Program-made: the position numbers and the translations under genes | The notes under the pieces: model-generated | The model's database searches: none | Told to the model about the DNA's origin: nothing | The model's input: the letters and a program-made list of their open reading frames with translations, nothing else | Origin: Pararhizobium arenae | Lineage (GTDB): Bacteria > Pseudomonadota > Alphaproteobacteria > Rhizobiales > Rhizobiaceae | Reading direction: 5' to 3' | Length of the DNA stretch: 64,000 nucleotides | NCBI RefSeq assembly: GCF_001931685.1 | Contig: NZ_MOOY01000001.1 | Span: forward strand, 434,001 to 498,000 | Shown: piece after piece, positions 54,803 to 62,671 of the stretch | Layout of the letters: each line of letters begins with the position of its first letter | Position numbering within the stretch: the first letter of the stretch is position 1

Positions 54803-54941
54803 GTCGTTGAAAAGAAACGTTTTCGCATTCCCGTTCCCAGCGTTCCCAAGATTCTTGGGAATGGCTAACCCGTTGAAAATAAACGTATTCCCAGGTTACC
54901 AGCATTTACCCTTCTAAAGAAGGGGAAGGCGTCTGGGAACG
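54739..54941. repeat. Heptamer-dense repeat array (CRTTCCC, both orientations)
   Basis: CRTTCCC or its complement GGGAAYG occurs ten times here: 54739, 54751, 54768, 54786, 54792, 54826, 54832, 54841, 54857 and 54935. One near-match (TATTCCC) is at 54886. Two longer units also recur: TTGGGAATGGC at 54766 and 54855, and CGTTGAAAAKAAACGTWTTC at 54805 and 54871 (18 of 20 identical). It may be an iteron-like or regulator-binding array of the mobile-element remnant. Confidence 0.8.
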
Positions 54942-54966
54942 CCATCCCCGAATTGAAGGAGGAATA

Positions 54967-55368
54967 ATGAGCAATCGAATTCGAACCGCCGAACAATCTG
55001 CACGACGGGAGGCCGCAATTGCCAAGGAGGCAATACTCACGACCGCAGCCGACAGCACTGCACCGCGCAATCCGGTGGCGAAGGCGGACCACTACAAGCG
55101 CCACTTGGCCGATGCGCACCGGAACATCGGAACGCTGCAATTGCGTATCGCCGAACTGGAAGTGGAATGTGAGAAGCTTCGACGCGACGCTGAATACGCT
55201 CTGGGACTCTGCGTCACCCGTACCGTTGCCGAAGAGGCTAGAGTTGGTGCGTTCCACTTAGCGCGCGAAAAAGCTGCTTTGCTATTCGAGGCAAAAGGCG
55301 GCGTCCCGACGATGGCTAGCGAAGCGATTCGCGCGATCCCCGACCCCAAGCCAAAATTCACGAAATAA
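54967..55368 (+). CDS. Hypothetical coiled-coil protein of the element remnant
   Basis: A 133-residue hydrophilic protein. Residues about 40-75 (DHYKRHLADAHRNIGTLQLRIAELEVECEKLRRDA) form a likely coiled coil. AAGGAGGAATA precedes the ATG. I recognise no family. It is followed closely by the next plus-strand gene (9-bp gap), so they are probably one transcript. Confidence 0.6.
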   Translation: MSNRIRTAEQSARREAAIAKEAILTTAADSTAPRNPVAKADHYKRHLADAHRNIGTLQLRIAELEVECEKLRRDAEYALGLCVTRTVAEEARVGAFHLAREKAALLFEAKGGVPTMASEAIRAIPDPKPKFTK

Positions 55369-55377
55369 GGAGGCCCG

Positions 55378-56637
55378 ATGAAACCGGATAATCATGACCT
55401 TTCCCAACTTTCGGCGCTTCTGGCTGCTGCGTCTGCGCCGATGGCAAAACAGCCCAAGGCAAAACCCAAAAGCATCCCGAAGGCTGCCAACGACAACAAA
55501 CCCGCATCCGAGGTTCTGGCATGGCCGACGCTCGAGCGCCTGGCGCATCGCGGAGACGAGGCCCGCGCGTTTGCCCTCAGGCATTGGCGCAATCTAAATT
55601 TTCCTGGAAGCGAGCCGCCACCGCTTTCGGGGGCCAATGAGGACGAACCCGATCTTAAGACAGAAATTCGGCCAAGCGAAGCTGAGCTGCTCCGCGCTGT
55701 GGGATGGACGGTGACAGGCAGGGAGCGCTGGCATCACACGGGGCGCAACGTGAACACCTACTTGCCGGCGGATGCTGAGATAACGGTCGTAAAATCCGCG
55801 GCGCGCACGGAGTTCCAAATCGGTAATCTGACATTCCGCGACGGGAAGCTGCGGGTGTGGGGTCAGACGGCGAAGGGAAAACCACTGCAGCCGGTCGAGA
55901 GGCCTGCCGGTCAGAAGGGTAGCGCGAAGCCCCAGCGATCGGAGGCGATGATCTGGTCATACCTCGCATTGAAAGGGGCAAAATCGCCGCTGGCTGCGAT
56001 ATCACTCCAGAGACCAATTTCGGACGTGCCGGCCATAATCAAGCGGTCAGTCCCTCTGCCACGGGTGGAGCCGGACGAGAAAGACAAGGCGGGTCGCTTC
56101 GGTGTCGCAGAGGCACGTGAAGTGCTGAAAGATTTTGGTGTCGACGGTTCGGTTCCGTTCGAAAGACTGCCTGTCCGGGCAACGAGGTGCGCTGATGGCC
56201 TTGTTCCAGGTCCACAGTGGGTGGGCGGCATCAAAAAGCCAAAACCCGCCGGCGAGATATCCGCTGCTGCAGAACATGGACCGGAGGCACTTCGACAGGT
56301 GGACGGTGTGATGTTTATCGCATTCCTGCGTCGCCGGCTCGGCAAGTTGGCACTCGTTCTGGACATGGCAATCGGAGATGCATCCGCGCGGGATGTGGGT
56401 GTAGAGATGGGGCTTGCCCCGGCCTACGCCGAGAAGCGTGGCGCCATCGCCTGTCATCCACTGCAGCTTGTCGCAAATCTCACGAAGCGTAGTGCAGCGA
56501 TACGACATGATCGCGTCGTGTGTCGGTGGACCGGTGAACCGAGACAGGTCTTCGAACCGATCGTCCGCTTGGAAAAACTTTTCGTAATAGTCGATGTCGG
56601 CTTGGATGAGATCGGCCAGCGGAATGGCGAACTTTGA
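55378..56637 (+). CDS. Hypothetical element protein, probably truncated and fused near 56,445
   Basis: A 419-residue open frame. Residues 1-356 look like a genuine protein. This includes a disordered N-terminus and a C-terminal helical segment (LGKLALVLDMAIGDASARDVGVEMGLAPAYAEKRG) that resembles the helix-turn-helix part of phage-type proteins. After about codon 356 (near 56,445) the sequence loses protein character and reads as the antisense of the next minus-strand gene. The original 3' end was probably lost by deletion. AAGGAGG precedes the start. Confidence 0.5.
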   Translation: MKPDNHDLSQLSALLAAASAPMAKQPKAKPKSIPKAANDNKPASEVLAWPTLERLAHRGDEARAFALRHWRNLNFPGSEPPPLSGANEDEPDLKTEIRPSEAELLRAVGWTVTGRERWHHTGRNVNTYLPADAEITVVKSAARTEFQIGNLTFRDGKLRVWGQTAKGKPLQPVERPAGQKGSAKPQRSEAMIWSYLALKGAKSPLAAISLQRPISDVPAIIKRSVPLPRVEPDEKDKAGRFGVAEAREVLKDFGVDGSVPFERLPVRATRCADGLVPGPQWVGGIKKPKPAGEISAAAEHGPEALRQVDGVMFIAFLRRRLGKLALVLDMAIGDASARDVGVEMGLAPAYAEKRGAIACHPLQLVANLTKRSAAIRHDRVVCRWTGEPRQVFEPIVRLEKLFVIVDVGLDEIGQRNGEL

Positions 56638-56655
56638 GTGGGACAGGGCGTTCAT
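56047..56655 (-). pseudogene. Hypothetical element protein, probable 5' part only (real to about 56,445)
   Basis: The first 70 codons (KFAIPLADLIQADIDYYEKF, RFEDLSRFTGPPTHDAI, RCTTLREICDKLQWMTGDGA) look like a real hydrophilic protein. Beyond about 56,445 the frame stays open but reads as the antisense of the opposing gene. It is translationally coupled (ATGA) to the short frame upstream. Both opposing genes change character at the same point, which suggests a deletion junction. Confidence 0.45.
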
Positions 56656-56756
56656 GCGGCGGCCTCCAGCATTGGCCGCACCTTCGCGATGTCTGCCAGA
56701 AGGTCGTCAAGCGAGTATCCGCGCGGCGTATCTGGCAGAACTTTGATGATAATCAT
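56652..56756 (-). CDS. Very short open frame, 34 residues
   Basis: A 34-residue frame (IIIKVLPDTPRGYSLDDLLADIAKVRPML) that overlaps the next gene start by 4 bp, which argues it is translated. No clear ribosome site precedes the ATG. It is divergent from the HTH regulator. It could be the 3' remnant of a longer gene. Confidence 0.35.
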   Translation of the reverse strand: MIIIKVLPDTPRGYSLDDLLADIAKVRPMLEAAA

Positions 56757-56803
56757 CGCAGCAGCGTAGTCGGCTGCGCTGCATTTGGATAATTTTGATA
56801 CCG

Positions 56804-57031
56804 ATGGATCACTCTGCGCTATCCGGCCGTCAGATCGCCGCCGCTCGCACACTCCTGGGAATAGGGCAGAAGGAGCTTGCTGATGCGTCGCGCATCTCGG
56901 TCCCAACGCTAAAGCGCATGGAGGGCAGCGACGGCGTTGCCGCTGGATTGCCGAACAACGTCTTGGCTGTTCGGGCCGCCCTCGAGGCTGCCGGTGTCGA
57001 GTTCATCGATGGTGGAGTGAGGCTAAAGTGA
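56804..57031 (+). CDS. Small HTH transcriptional regulator (XRE-like, phage type)
   Basis: A 75-residue single-domain helix-turn-helix protein: SGRQIAAARTLLGIGQKELADASRISVPTLKRMEG, then a short C-terminal extension ending AALEAAGVEFIDGGVRL, typical of prophage and ICE regulators in alphaproteobacteria. ATG at 56804 is used; a TTG at 56795 is possible. Its stop overlaps the GTG start of the next gene (GTGA). It is divergent from the short minus-strand frame across 47 bp. Confidence 0.8.
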   Translation: MDHSALSGRQIAAARTLLGIGQKELADASRISVPTLKRMEGSDGVAAGLPNNVLAVRAALEAAGVEFIDGGVRLK

Positions 57032-57246
57032 CAGACGGCCGAAAAGAAAAGATCAAACTCCGGGCGAACTATCTTAACAGCATCGCGGTCGCTGTCTTCG
57101 CGGTTGGAGCCGGCACCCCGTTCTTTACGTCTGTAAACAGAGGCGGGATTACAGGCGGCGAGGTGTTCTTAGCGGCACTCGCGACCATTTTCTCAGTGAG
57201 TCTGCACGTTATCGCGAGTCATTACATCTTGGAGATTGACCTCTAA
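57028..57246 (+). CDS. Small membrane protein of the element remnant
   Basis: A 72-residue protein with two hydrophobic helices (AVAVFAVGAGTPFF and VFLAALATIFSVSLHVIASHYIL). GTG at 57028 overlaps the regulator stop, so the two are coupled. No family is recognised. Small membrane proteins of this kind are often found with HTH regulators in mobile elements. Confidence 0.55.
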   Translation: MTDGRKEKIKLRANYLNSIAVAVFAVGAGTPFFTSVNRGGITGGEVFLAALATIFSVSLHVIASHYILEIDL

Positions 57247-57379
57247 GCCGACCACTAGCCATGTGCCATGTGCCGAGCATGTGCCTTAAAAGCCCGCTGT
57301 GTGCCGTAAATCTCGGTAATCTTGGGTAATGCTTTACACCATTTACCTTCGTTACAGCGTTGTAAATATTGAAGGTTTT

Positions 57380-57455
57380 TGGTGAGAGCGCAGGGATTCG
57401 AACCCTGGACCTACTGATTAAAAGTCAGTTGCTCTACCGACTGAGCTACGCTCTC
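57380..57455 (-). tRNA. tRNA-Lys (anticodon TTT)
   Basis: On the minus strand the 76-nt sequence has acceptor GAGAGCG/CGCTCTC, anticodon stem ACTGA/TCAGT with loop CTTTTAA giving TTT, T-arm GGTTCGAAT, and encoded CCA. Its 3' end faces the mobile-element remnant, as expected of a tRNA used as an integration site. Confidence 0.95.
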
Positions 57456-57711
57456 CCGTGCCCGGCCTCTACTGCCCGGCGGAAGTGGGCGGAGATATGC
57501 ACATGCGCTTCGTTTTGGTCAACCCAAAAAACAGCACGCCTCAGAAAATCCAGCATTCGCATTCGGGATCGCCAAAAGGTGATTGGTTTTGGTACCGCGA
57601 TCCGGATAAGTGAGCGGGCGTCGCGTTAGCCTTGCATGTCCGCAGGCGAAGCGGTTCGCGATACCTCTTGGGCCTGGGTGCCTTCGTTCTGAGCCTGCCG
57701 GAGTTTGACTG

Positions 57712-58461
57712 GTGTCGATTGCCGATATTTCCCTGTGGACCGCCATTCTGGCCGGCGCCCTGTCGTTTCTTTCTCCCTGTGTCCTGCCGCTCGTTCCCCC
57801 CTATCTCTGCTATATGGCTGGGGTGTCTGTCGATCAGTTTCGCGGTGGGCAAGGCGGTGTTGCGACCGCATCCACGCGCCGCGCCGTTTTTGGCGCCGCT
57901 TTCCTGTTCACGCTCGGTTTCGCCACGGTTTTTGTCGCACTTGGAGCCGGGGCCTCGTCCATCGGGCTTCTGCTTCGCCAGCATATGGACCTGCTTTCCA
58001 AGATCGGCGGCATCGTGATCATCATCATGGGGCTGCACTTCCTCGGCGCTTTCCGCATAGGGCTTTTGTCCCGTGAAGCGCGTTTTCAAAGCGGCGGTAA
58101 GCCGGCCACGCTTTCGGGCGCCTATATCATGGGACTTGCCTTCGCTTTCGGCTGGACGCCCTGTATCGGACCGGTGTTGGGCGCGATCCTTGGGGTTGCC
58201 GCAGCACGCGAAACCGTTGGCGATGGCGCGATGCTGCTTGCGGTCTATTCGCTGGGTCTGGCGATACCCTTCTGGATCGCCGCCGCTTTTTCCGGCGCCT
58301 TCATGGGCTTTTTGTCGCGCTTTCGCCGGCATCTGGGTCTTGTCGAGAAAATCATGGGTGTGCTGCTCGTTTTGACCGGTCTTGCCTTCGTGTTTGGCCT
58401 TGTCAGCTCGATTGCTATCTGGTTTCAGGAAACCTTCCCCATTCTGATGCAGATCGGCTGA
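57712..58461 (+). CDS. ccdA: Cytochrome c biogenesis protein CcdA
   Basis: A 249-residue inner-membrane protein with six helices. The conserved cysteines occur in LSPCVLPLVPPYLCYM and TPCIGPVLGAIL. CcdA moves electrons from cytoplasmic thioredoxin to the periplasm for haem attachment to apocytochrome c and other disulfide reduction. The GTG start at 57712 is used, as no ATG lies nearby in frame. It is followed after 28 bp by the AEC transporter gene. Confidence 0.93.
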   Translation: MSIADISLWTAILAGALSFLSPCVLPLVPPYLCYMAGVSVDQFRGGQGGVATASTRRAVFGAAFLFTLGFATVFVALGAGASSIGLLLRQHMDLLSKIGGIVIIIMGLHFLGAFRIGLLSREARFQSGGKPATLSGAYIMGLAFAFGWTPCIGPVLGAILGVAAARETVGDGAMLLAVYSLGLAIPFWIAAAFSGAFMGFLSRFRRHLGLVEKIMGVLLVLTGLAFVFGLVSSIAIWFQETFPILMQIG

Positions 58462-58489
58462 GCGTCGGTCTGGCGGAGCAGATGACGCC

Positions 58490-59476
58490 ATGGCCGAAAT
58501 TTCAGGACTTGTTCTTCCCTTTTTCGGCTTGATTTTCCTCGGCTACCTGACGGCGAAGTTCGCCCGCAGGCAGGCCGTGGCCAGTCAGTCCGGCGGCACG
58601 GATGGCATGGCTTGGCTCAACATCTTCATCATCTATCTCGCCCTGCCGGCTCTGTTCTTCAAATTGCTTTCGAAGACGCCGATCGAGGAGCTGACCCGAT
58701 TCGACTTCGCGATAACATCCATGGCGAGCACCTACACGGTCTTTGCGCTGATCTTTGCGGCCGGGCTTTTCCTGCGCCGCAACGGTATTGCCGAATCAAC
58801 CATCCAGGCGCTTGCCGCAGCCTATGGCAACATCGGCTATATGGGGCCAGGCCTTGCGCTGATTGCCTTTGGAGAGAAGGCGGCCGTGCCGGTGGCCCTG
58901 ATTTTCTGCTTCGAAAACGCGCTGCATTTCATGATGGCGCCGGCCCTGATGGCCGTTGCCGGAGACGGGCGCGGCAGCGCCGGGGAGCTGGCCTTGTCCG
59001 TTGGCCGGAAAATCCTGCTGCATCCGTTTATCATATCGACGGTGGTGGGTGTGCTTGCGGCGGCGCTATCCTTCCAGCCGCCGGCGGCGATCCAGCGATT
59101 GATCGACTATCTCGCGCAGGCGGCAGCGCCCTGCGCGCTCTTTGCCATGGGCGTCACGCTTGCGCTGCGGCCGCTGAAACGGGTTCCGGTGGAGCTCGGT
59201 TACATCGTGCCGGCAAAGCTTATCCTTCATCCGGTGCTGATGTACCTGACCCTTGGCTTCGTCGGCAATTTTGACCCGGTCTGGGTGCAAACGGCCGTGC
59301 TTCTGGCGTCACTACCGACAGCCACAAACGTCTTCGTCATCGCCCAGCAATATGGCGTCTGGCAGGAACGGGCATCCGCGACGATTCTCGTCACCACGGT
59401 TTTATCTGTCGCGACGGTAACCGTGCTGCTTTACCTCATCGCCTCAGGCACGCTGCCGGCTGATCCGTTCCCGTAA
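58490..59476 (+). CDS. AEC-family transporter (auxin efflux carrier type)
   Basis: A 328-residue protein with about ten hydrophobic helices. It has the family segments VLPFFGLIFLGYLTAK, YGNIGYMGPGLALIAFGE and ALFAMGVTLALRP. Bacterial members move malonate, malate or other small acids; the substrate here is unknown. Its 3' end overlaps that of the convergent UbiH-type gene by 33 bp. Confidence 0.88.
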   Translation: MAEISGLVLPFFGLIFLGYLTAKFARRQAVASQSGGTDGMAWLNIFIIYLALPALFFKLLSKTPIEELTRFDFAITSMASTYTVFALIFAAGLFLRRNGIAESTIQALAAAYGNIGYMGPGLALIAFGEKAAVPVALIFCFENALHFMMAPALMAVAGDGRGSAGELALSVGRKILLHPFIISTVVGVLAAALSFQPPAAIQRLIDYLAQAAAPCALFAMGVTLALRPLKRVPVELGYIVPAKLILHPVLMYLTLGFVGNFDPVWVQTAVLLASLPTATNVFVIAQQYGVWQERASATILVTTVLSVATVTVLLYLIASGTLPADPFP

Positions 59477-60661
59477 ACCATTACCGAAGGCGCGCAATGC
59501 GCTGCCTGGATGCAGGCCCTCCCGCATCACGATGCTGCGCAACGGCCCGGTGCTGGCAAGCACCTGCAATCCCGCGGCGCGCAAAAGCTGCGTCGGCAGA
59601 AAATCGGAGAGCAGCGAGCGATTGAGCAGATCGACGCTTGCCGTGCGGCTCAGGATGTCGGGGCGGCGCTTCTGATCGTAGCGATTGCCGAAATCCGCGG
59701 GCAGGGGATGCCCCTTGGTCTCGCCGAGCAAGGCGATGAGTGTCATGGCGTCGCGAAGGCTGAGGTTGAGCCCCTGTGCCCCTATCGGCGGAAAGGCATG
59801 TGCGGCTTCCCCCAGCAACACGACGCGGCCCTTGCCGAAGGCGTGGGCGGTCATGCCGGAAAGCGGGAAAGATTGCGCGCGTCCTTCAACCGTAACCTTG
59901 CCCAGCATGGACTGCATCCGGTCTTCGACGGCCCGGGAAAGATCGTCCGGCGAAAGGGCAAGTGTATTTTCCGCGTCCGCCGGCTTCTGGACCCAGACGA
60001 GGCTGGAGCGCATGCCCGGCAGTGGAACTTGAGTGAATGGCCCGCTGGCTGTGTGGAACTCCGTTGAGATATTCTGGTGGGGCAGGCTGTGGGAGAAATT
60101 CAGGACGATGGCCGTTTGCGGATAGGACCAGCTGCGGACTTCGATGCCCGCGGCATCTCGAACTTTCGAGCGCCGGCCATCGGCGCCGACGACAAGATCG
60201 CCAGAAAAAGCAGTGCCATCGCCAAGTGCGAGGATTGCCTTGTCTTCGTTGAAGGACAGGCCTTCAAGGGTTGTTTCCATGCGGCGGATGTTGGCGCGCT
60301 TGCGAATTTCGTCGTCAAGCAGCGTCAGGAAGGCGGCGTTTGGAATGTTGTAGCCGAACGCGGAAAGACCGATCTCGCTGGCGTGAAAGGTAACGACAGG
60401 GGCACGCAGAAGACGATCCGTCCCATCGACGATGCGCATGGTCGCGAGCGGGGCGGTGTTGGGTTTCAGGGCTTCCCAGAGACCGATATCCCGCACGAAG
60501 CCGATGGAATGTTCCATCAGCGCGGTGGTGCGGCCATCGCTGTGGCCCGAGGCCGGCGAGACGAGGGCAACGCTACGGCCCGAATCGGCCAGCGCGATTG
60601 CCGAGAGCGAGCCGGCGAGACCGGCGCCCACGACTGCGATATCGACATGTTCCATGGCCAA
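59444..60661 (-). CDS. UbiH/UbiF-family FAD-dependent hydroxylase
   Basis: A 405-residue flavoprotein monooxygenase of ubiquinone synthesis, or a related hydroxylase. The FAD motif is VVGAGLAGSLSAIAL, the second flavin motif is LLGEAAHAFPPIGAQGLNLSLRDA, and the DG motif (VVGADGRRS) lies mid-protein. The start may be codon 1 or the ATG two codons later. It converges with the AEC gene. Confidence 0.9.
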   Translation of the reverse strand: MAMEHVDIAVVGAGLAGSLSAIALADSGRSVALVSPASGHSDGRTTALMEHSIGFVRDIGLWEALKPNTAPLATMRIVDGTDRLLRAPVVTFHASEIGLSAFGYNIPNAAFLTLLDDEIRKRANIRRMETTLEGLSFNEDKAILALGDGTAFSGDLVVGADGRRSKVRDAAGIEVRSWSYPQTAIVLNFSHSLPHQNISTEFHTASGPFTQVPLPGMRSSLVWVQKPADAENTLALSPDDLSRAVEDRMQSMLGKVTVEGRAQSFPLSGMTAHAFGKGRVVLLGEAAHAFPPIGAQGLNLSLRDAMTLIALLGETKGHPLPADFGNRYDQKRRPDILSRTASVDLLNRSLLSDFLPTQLLRAAGLQVLASTGPLRSIVMREGLHPGSALRAFGNGLRERISRQRA

Positions 60662-60912
60662 GCCTCCTCGATGACGTCTTCATTCCGCTTTTAACGGCGG
60701 ATTGAGGCGAAATAAATGGGCCGCAGTGACGCAACCCTCGCCTCGCGTCCACAGCGGATTGCCGGCCAAGTGTTGATTTTCACTGGCGACCCGGCGCAAA
60801 GGGTGCATATTAAGCCGATACCGCCGAAAAAGGCGGCAATGCCGGATCAAGGTTGGGAAGCCTGTATCTGGCATCTGCGGGAGAAGCACAAAAGGACAGG
60901 TAGCCGCCGCCG

Positions 60913-61638
60913 ATGAAGTTTTTCAATTACAAGCGCGTGCCCTACGCTGAAATTCGTGCGTTTTCCGTCCATATCCTAACCGCTTCCGGATCGTTCCTGG
61001 CCTTCCTCGGCGTGGTCGCTGCTGCAGAGCATCGCTTTGTCGATATGTTTTGGTGGTTGGGGCTCGCGCTTGCGGTTGACGGTATCGATGGCCCGATTGC
61101 CCGCAAGGTGCGGGTCAAGGAAGTGCTGCCGAACTGGTCGGGCGATACGCTCGATAATGTCATCGACTACGTGACCTATGTTTTGCTCCCGGCCTTTGCG
61201 CTCTATCAGAGCGGCATGATCGGCGAGCCCTGGTCCTTTGTTGCCGCCGGCGCGATCGTGGTTTCCAGTGCCATTTATTATGCCGACATGGGCATGAAGA
61301 CGGATGAATATTTCTTCTCCGGTTTTCCTGTCGTCTGGAACATGGTTGTTTTTACCCTGTTTGTGATCGATGCCAGCGAAATGGCGGCATCCATCGTCGT
61401 CTTCGTTTCGGTCTTTCTGACGTTCCTGCCGATCAATTTTCTGCATCCGGTGCGGGTACAGCGCCTGCGCCCGCTCAATCTGGCGGTCTTTGCCGTCTGG
61501 GCCGTGCTGGGCGGGTATGCGCTGCTTCTGCATTTCGATACGCCCGGCTGGGTGGTTGCCGGTGTTGTCGGATCGGGTATCTATTTGTATGTGATTGGAT
61601 TTATCCTCCAGCTTGTTCCAAGCCTCGGACGGAATTGA
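60913..61638 (+). CDS. pcs: Phosphatidylcholine synthase
   Basis: A 241-residue integral membrane enzyme that condenses choline with CDP-diacylglycerol to give phosphatidylcholine in one step. This pathway is typical of rhizobia, Agrobacterium and Brucella. The CDP-alcohol phosphotransferase motif appears as DGIDGPIARKVRVKE followed by GDTLDNVIDY. About seven to eight helices are predicted. The qor gene follows after 11 bp, so they are probably co-transcribed. Confidence 0.93.
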   Translation: MKFFNYKRVPYAEIRAFSVHILTASGSFLAFLGVVAAAEHRFVDMFWWLGLALAVDGIDGPIARKVRVKEVLPNWSGDTLDNVIDYVTYVLLPAFALYQSGMIGEPWSFVAAGAIVVSSAIYYADMGMKTDEYFFSGFPVVWNMVVFTLFVIDASEMAASIVVFVSVFLTFLPINFLHPVRVQRLRPLNLAVFAVWAVLGGYALLLHFDTPGWVVAGVVGSGIYLYVIGFILQLVPSLGRN

Positions 61639-61649
61639 GGAGATAGGGT

Positions 61650-62624
61650 ATGGCTCAGGCTATTGTCGTTCGGGCTCTTGGCGGGCCGGATGTCCTGAAG
61701 CTTGAAGGCGTAACGCCATCGGCCCCGGGGCCGGGCGAAGTCCAGATTCGCCAGGTCGCGATCGGCGTGAATTTCATCGACGTCTATTTCCGCACCGGCC
61801 TCTATAAGTCTGCGGCCATGCCGTTCATTCCGGGCAAGGAAGGTGCCGGCATTGTGACCGCCGTCGGCGATGGCGTGAACGATATGGCGATAGGCGATCG
61901 TGTTGCCTATGCGTCCGCCGACGGGGCTTACAGCAGCGAGCGCAACGTCGACGCATCCCAACTCGTGAAAGTGCCGGATGAAATCCCGCTGGAAACGGCG
62001 GCAGCGATGATGCTGAAGGGCATGACGGCGCAGTACCTGCTGAATCAGACGTTCAAGGTCGGACCCGAAACGACATTGCTCTTTCATGCGGCCGCTGGTG
62101 GTGTCGGCCTGATCGCCGGCCAGTGGGCCAAGGCGCTTGGCGCAACGGTGATCGGAACCGCCGGTTCGCAAGACAAGGTCGATCTTGCGCTCGCCCATGG
62201 CTACGATCACGTCATCAACTATCGCACCGAGGATTTCGTCAGCCGCGTCAGGGAGATCACCGGCGGCAAGGGCGTCGATGTCGTTTATGATTCGGTCGGC
62301 AAGGATACCTATCCCGCGTCGCTGGATTGCATCCGCCCGCGCGGGCTTTGGGTCTCCTTCGGAAACTCCTCCGGCCCCGTCGATAGTTTTAGCATCGGGG
62401 TGCTGGCGCAAAAAGGCTCGCTGTTTGCAACGCGACCGACGCTCTTTGCCTACGTTGCGACCCGGCCGGCTCTGGAGGCATGTGCAAATTCTCTTTTTGA
62501 TATTGTGCGCAGCAACAAAGTCCGTATCAATATCAACCAGACCTATGCACTGGCGGATGCCGCGCAGGCTCATACGGATCTGGAAGCCAGAAAAACGAGT
62601 GGAACGACCTTGCTGATACCCTGA
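61650..62624 (+). CDS. NADPH:quinone oxidoreductase (zinc-independent MDR family)
   Basis: A 324-residue medium-chain dehydrogenase of the QOR family. It has GVNFIDVYFRTGLYK, PFIPGKEGAGIVTAVG, a nucleotide-binding HAAAGGVGLIAGQWAKALGA segment and VYDSVGKDT. It reduces quinones with NADPH and lacks the structural zinc cysteines. GAGGAGATAGGGT precedes the ATG. It follows pcs closely. Confidence 0.92.
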   Translation: MAQAIVVRALGGPDVLKLEGVTPSAPGPGEVQIRQVAIGVNFIDVYFRTGLYKSAAMPFIPGKEGAGIVTAVGDGVNDMAIGDRVAYASADGAYSSERNVDASQLVKVPDEIPLETAAAMMLKGMTAQYLLNQTFKVGPETTLLFHAAAGGVGLIAGQWAKALGATVIGTAGSQDKVDLALAHGYDHVINYRTEDFVSRVREITGGKGVDVVYDSVGKDTYPASLDCIRPRGLWVSFGNSSGPVDSFSIGVLAQKGSLFATRPTLFAYVATRPALEACANSLFDIVRSNKVRININQTYALADAAQAHTDLEARKTSGTTLLIP

Positions 62625-62671
62625 TAAGCCGCAAAGGCACGGGAGCAGCATAAGCAAGAAATGAGGGGCGC

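Noticed and set aside
54291-57397. Ten-base direct repeat GCGCAGGGAT at 54291-54300 and within tRNA-Lys at 57388-57397, as an att pair
   Set aside because: The shared piece is short, does not reach the tRNA 3' end as expected for a tRNA att core, and lies inside coding sequence of the oxidoreductase remnant. It may be chance.
57369-57629. Plus-strand frame across tRNA-Lys
   Set aside because: It reads the complement of the tRNA, a common false gene call.
57541-58491. Minus-strand 316-codon frame opposite ccdA
   Set aside because: It is composed of shadow sequence of the CcdA membrane protein and shows no family features.
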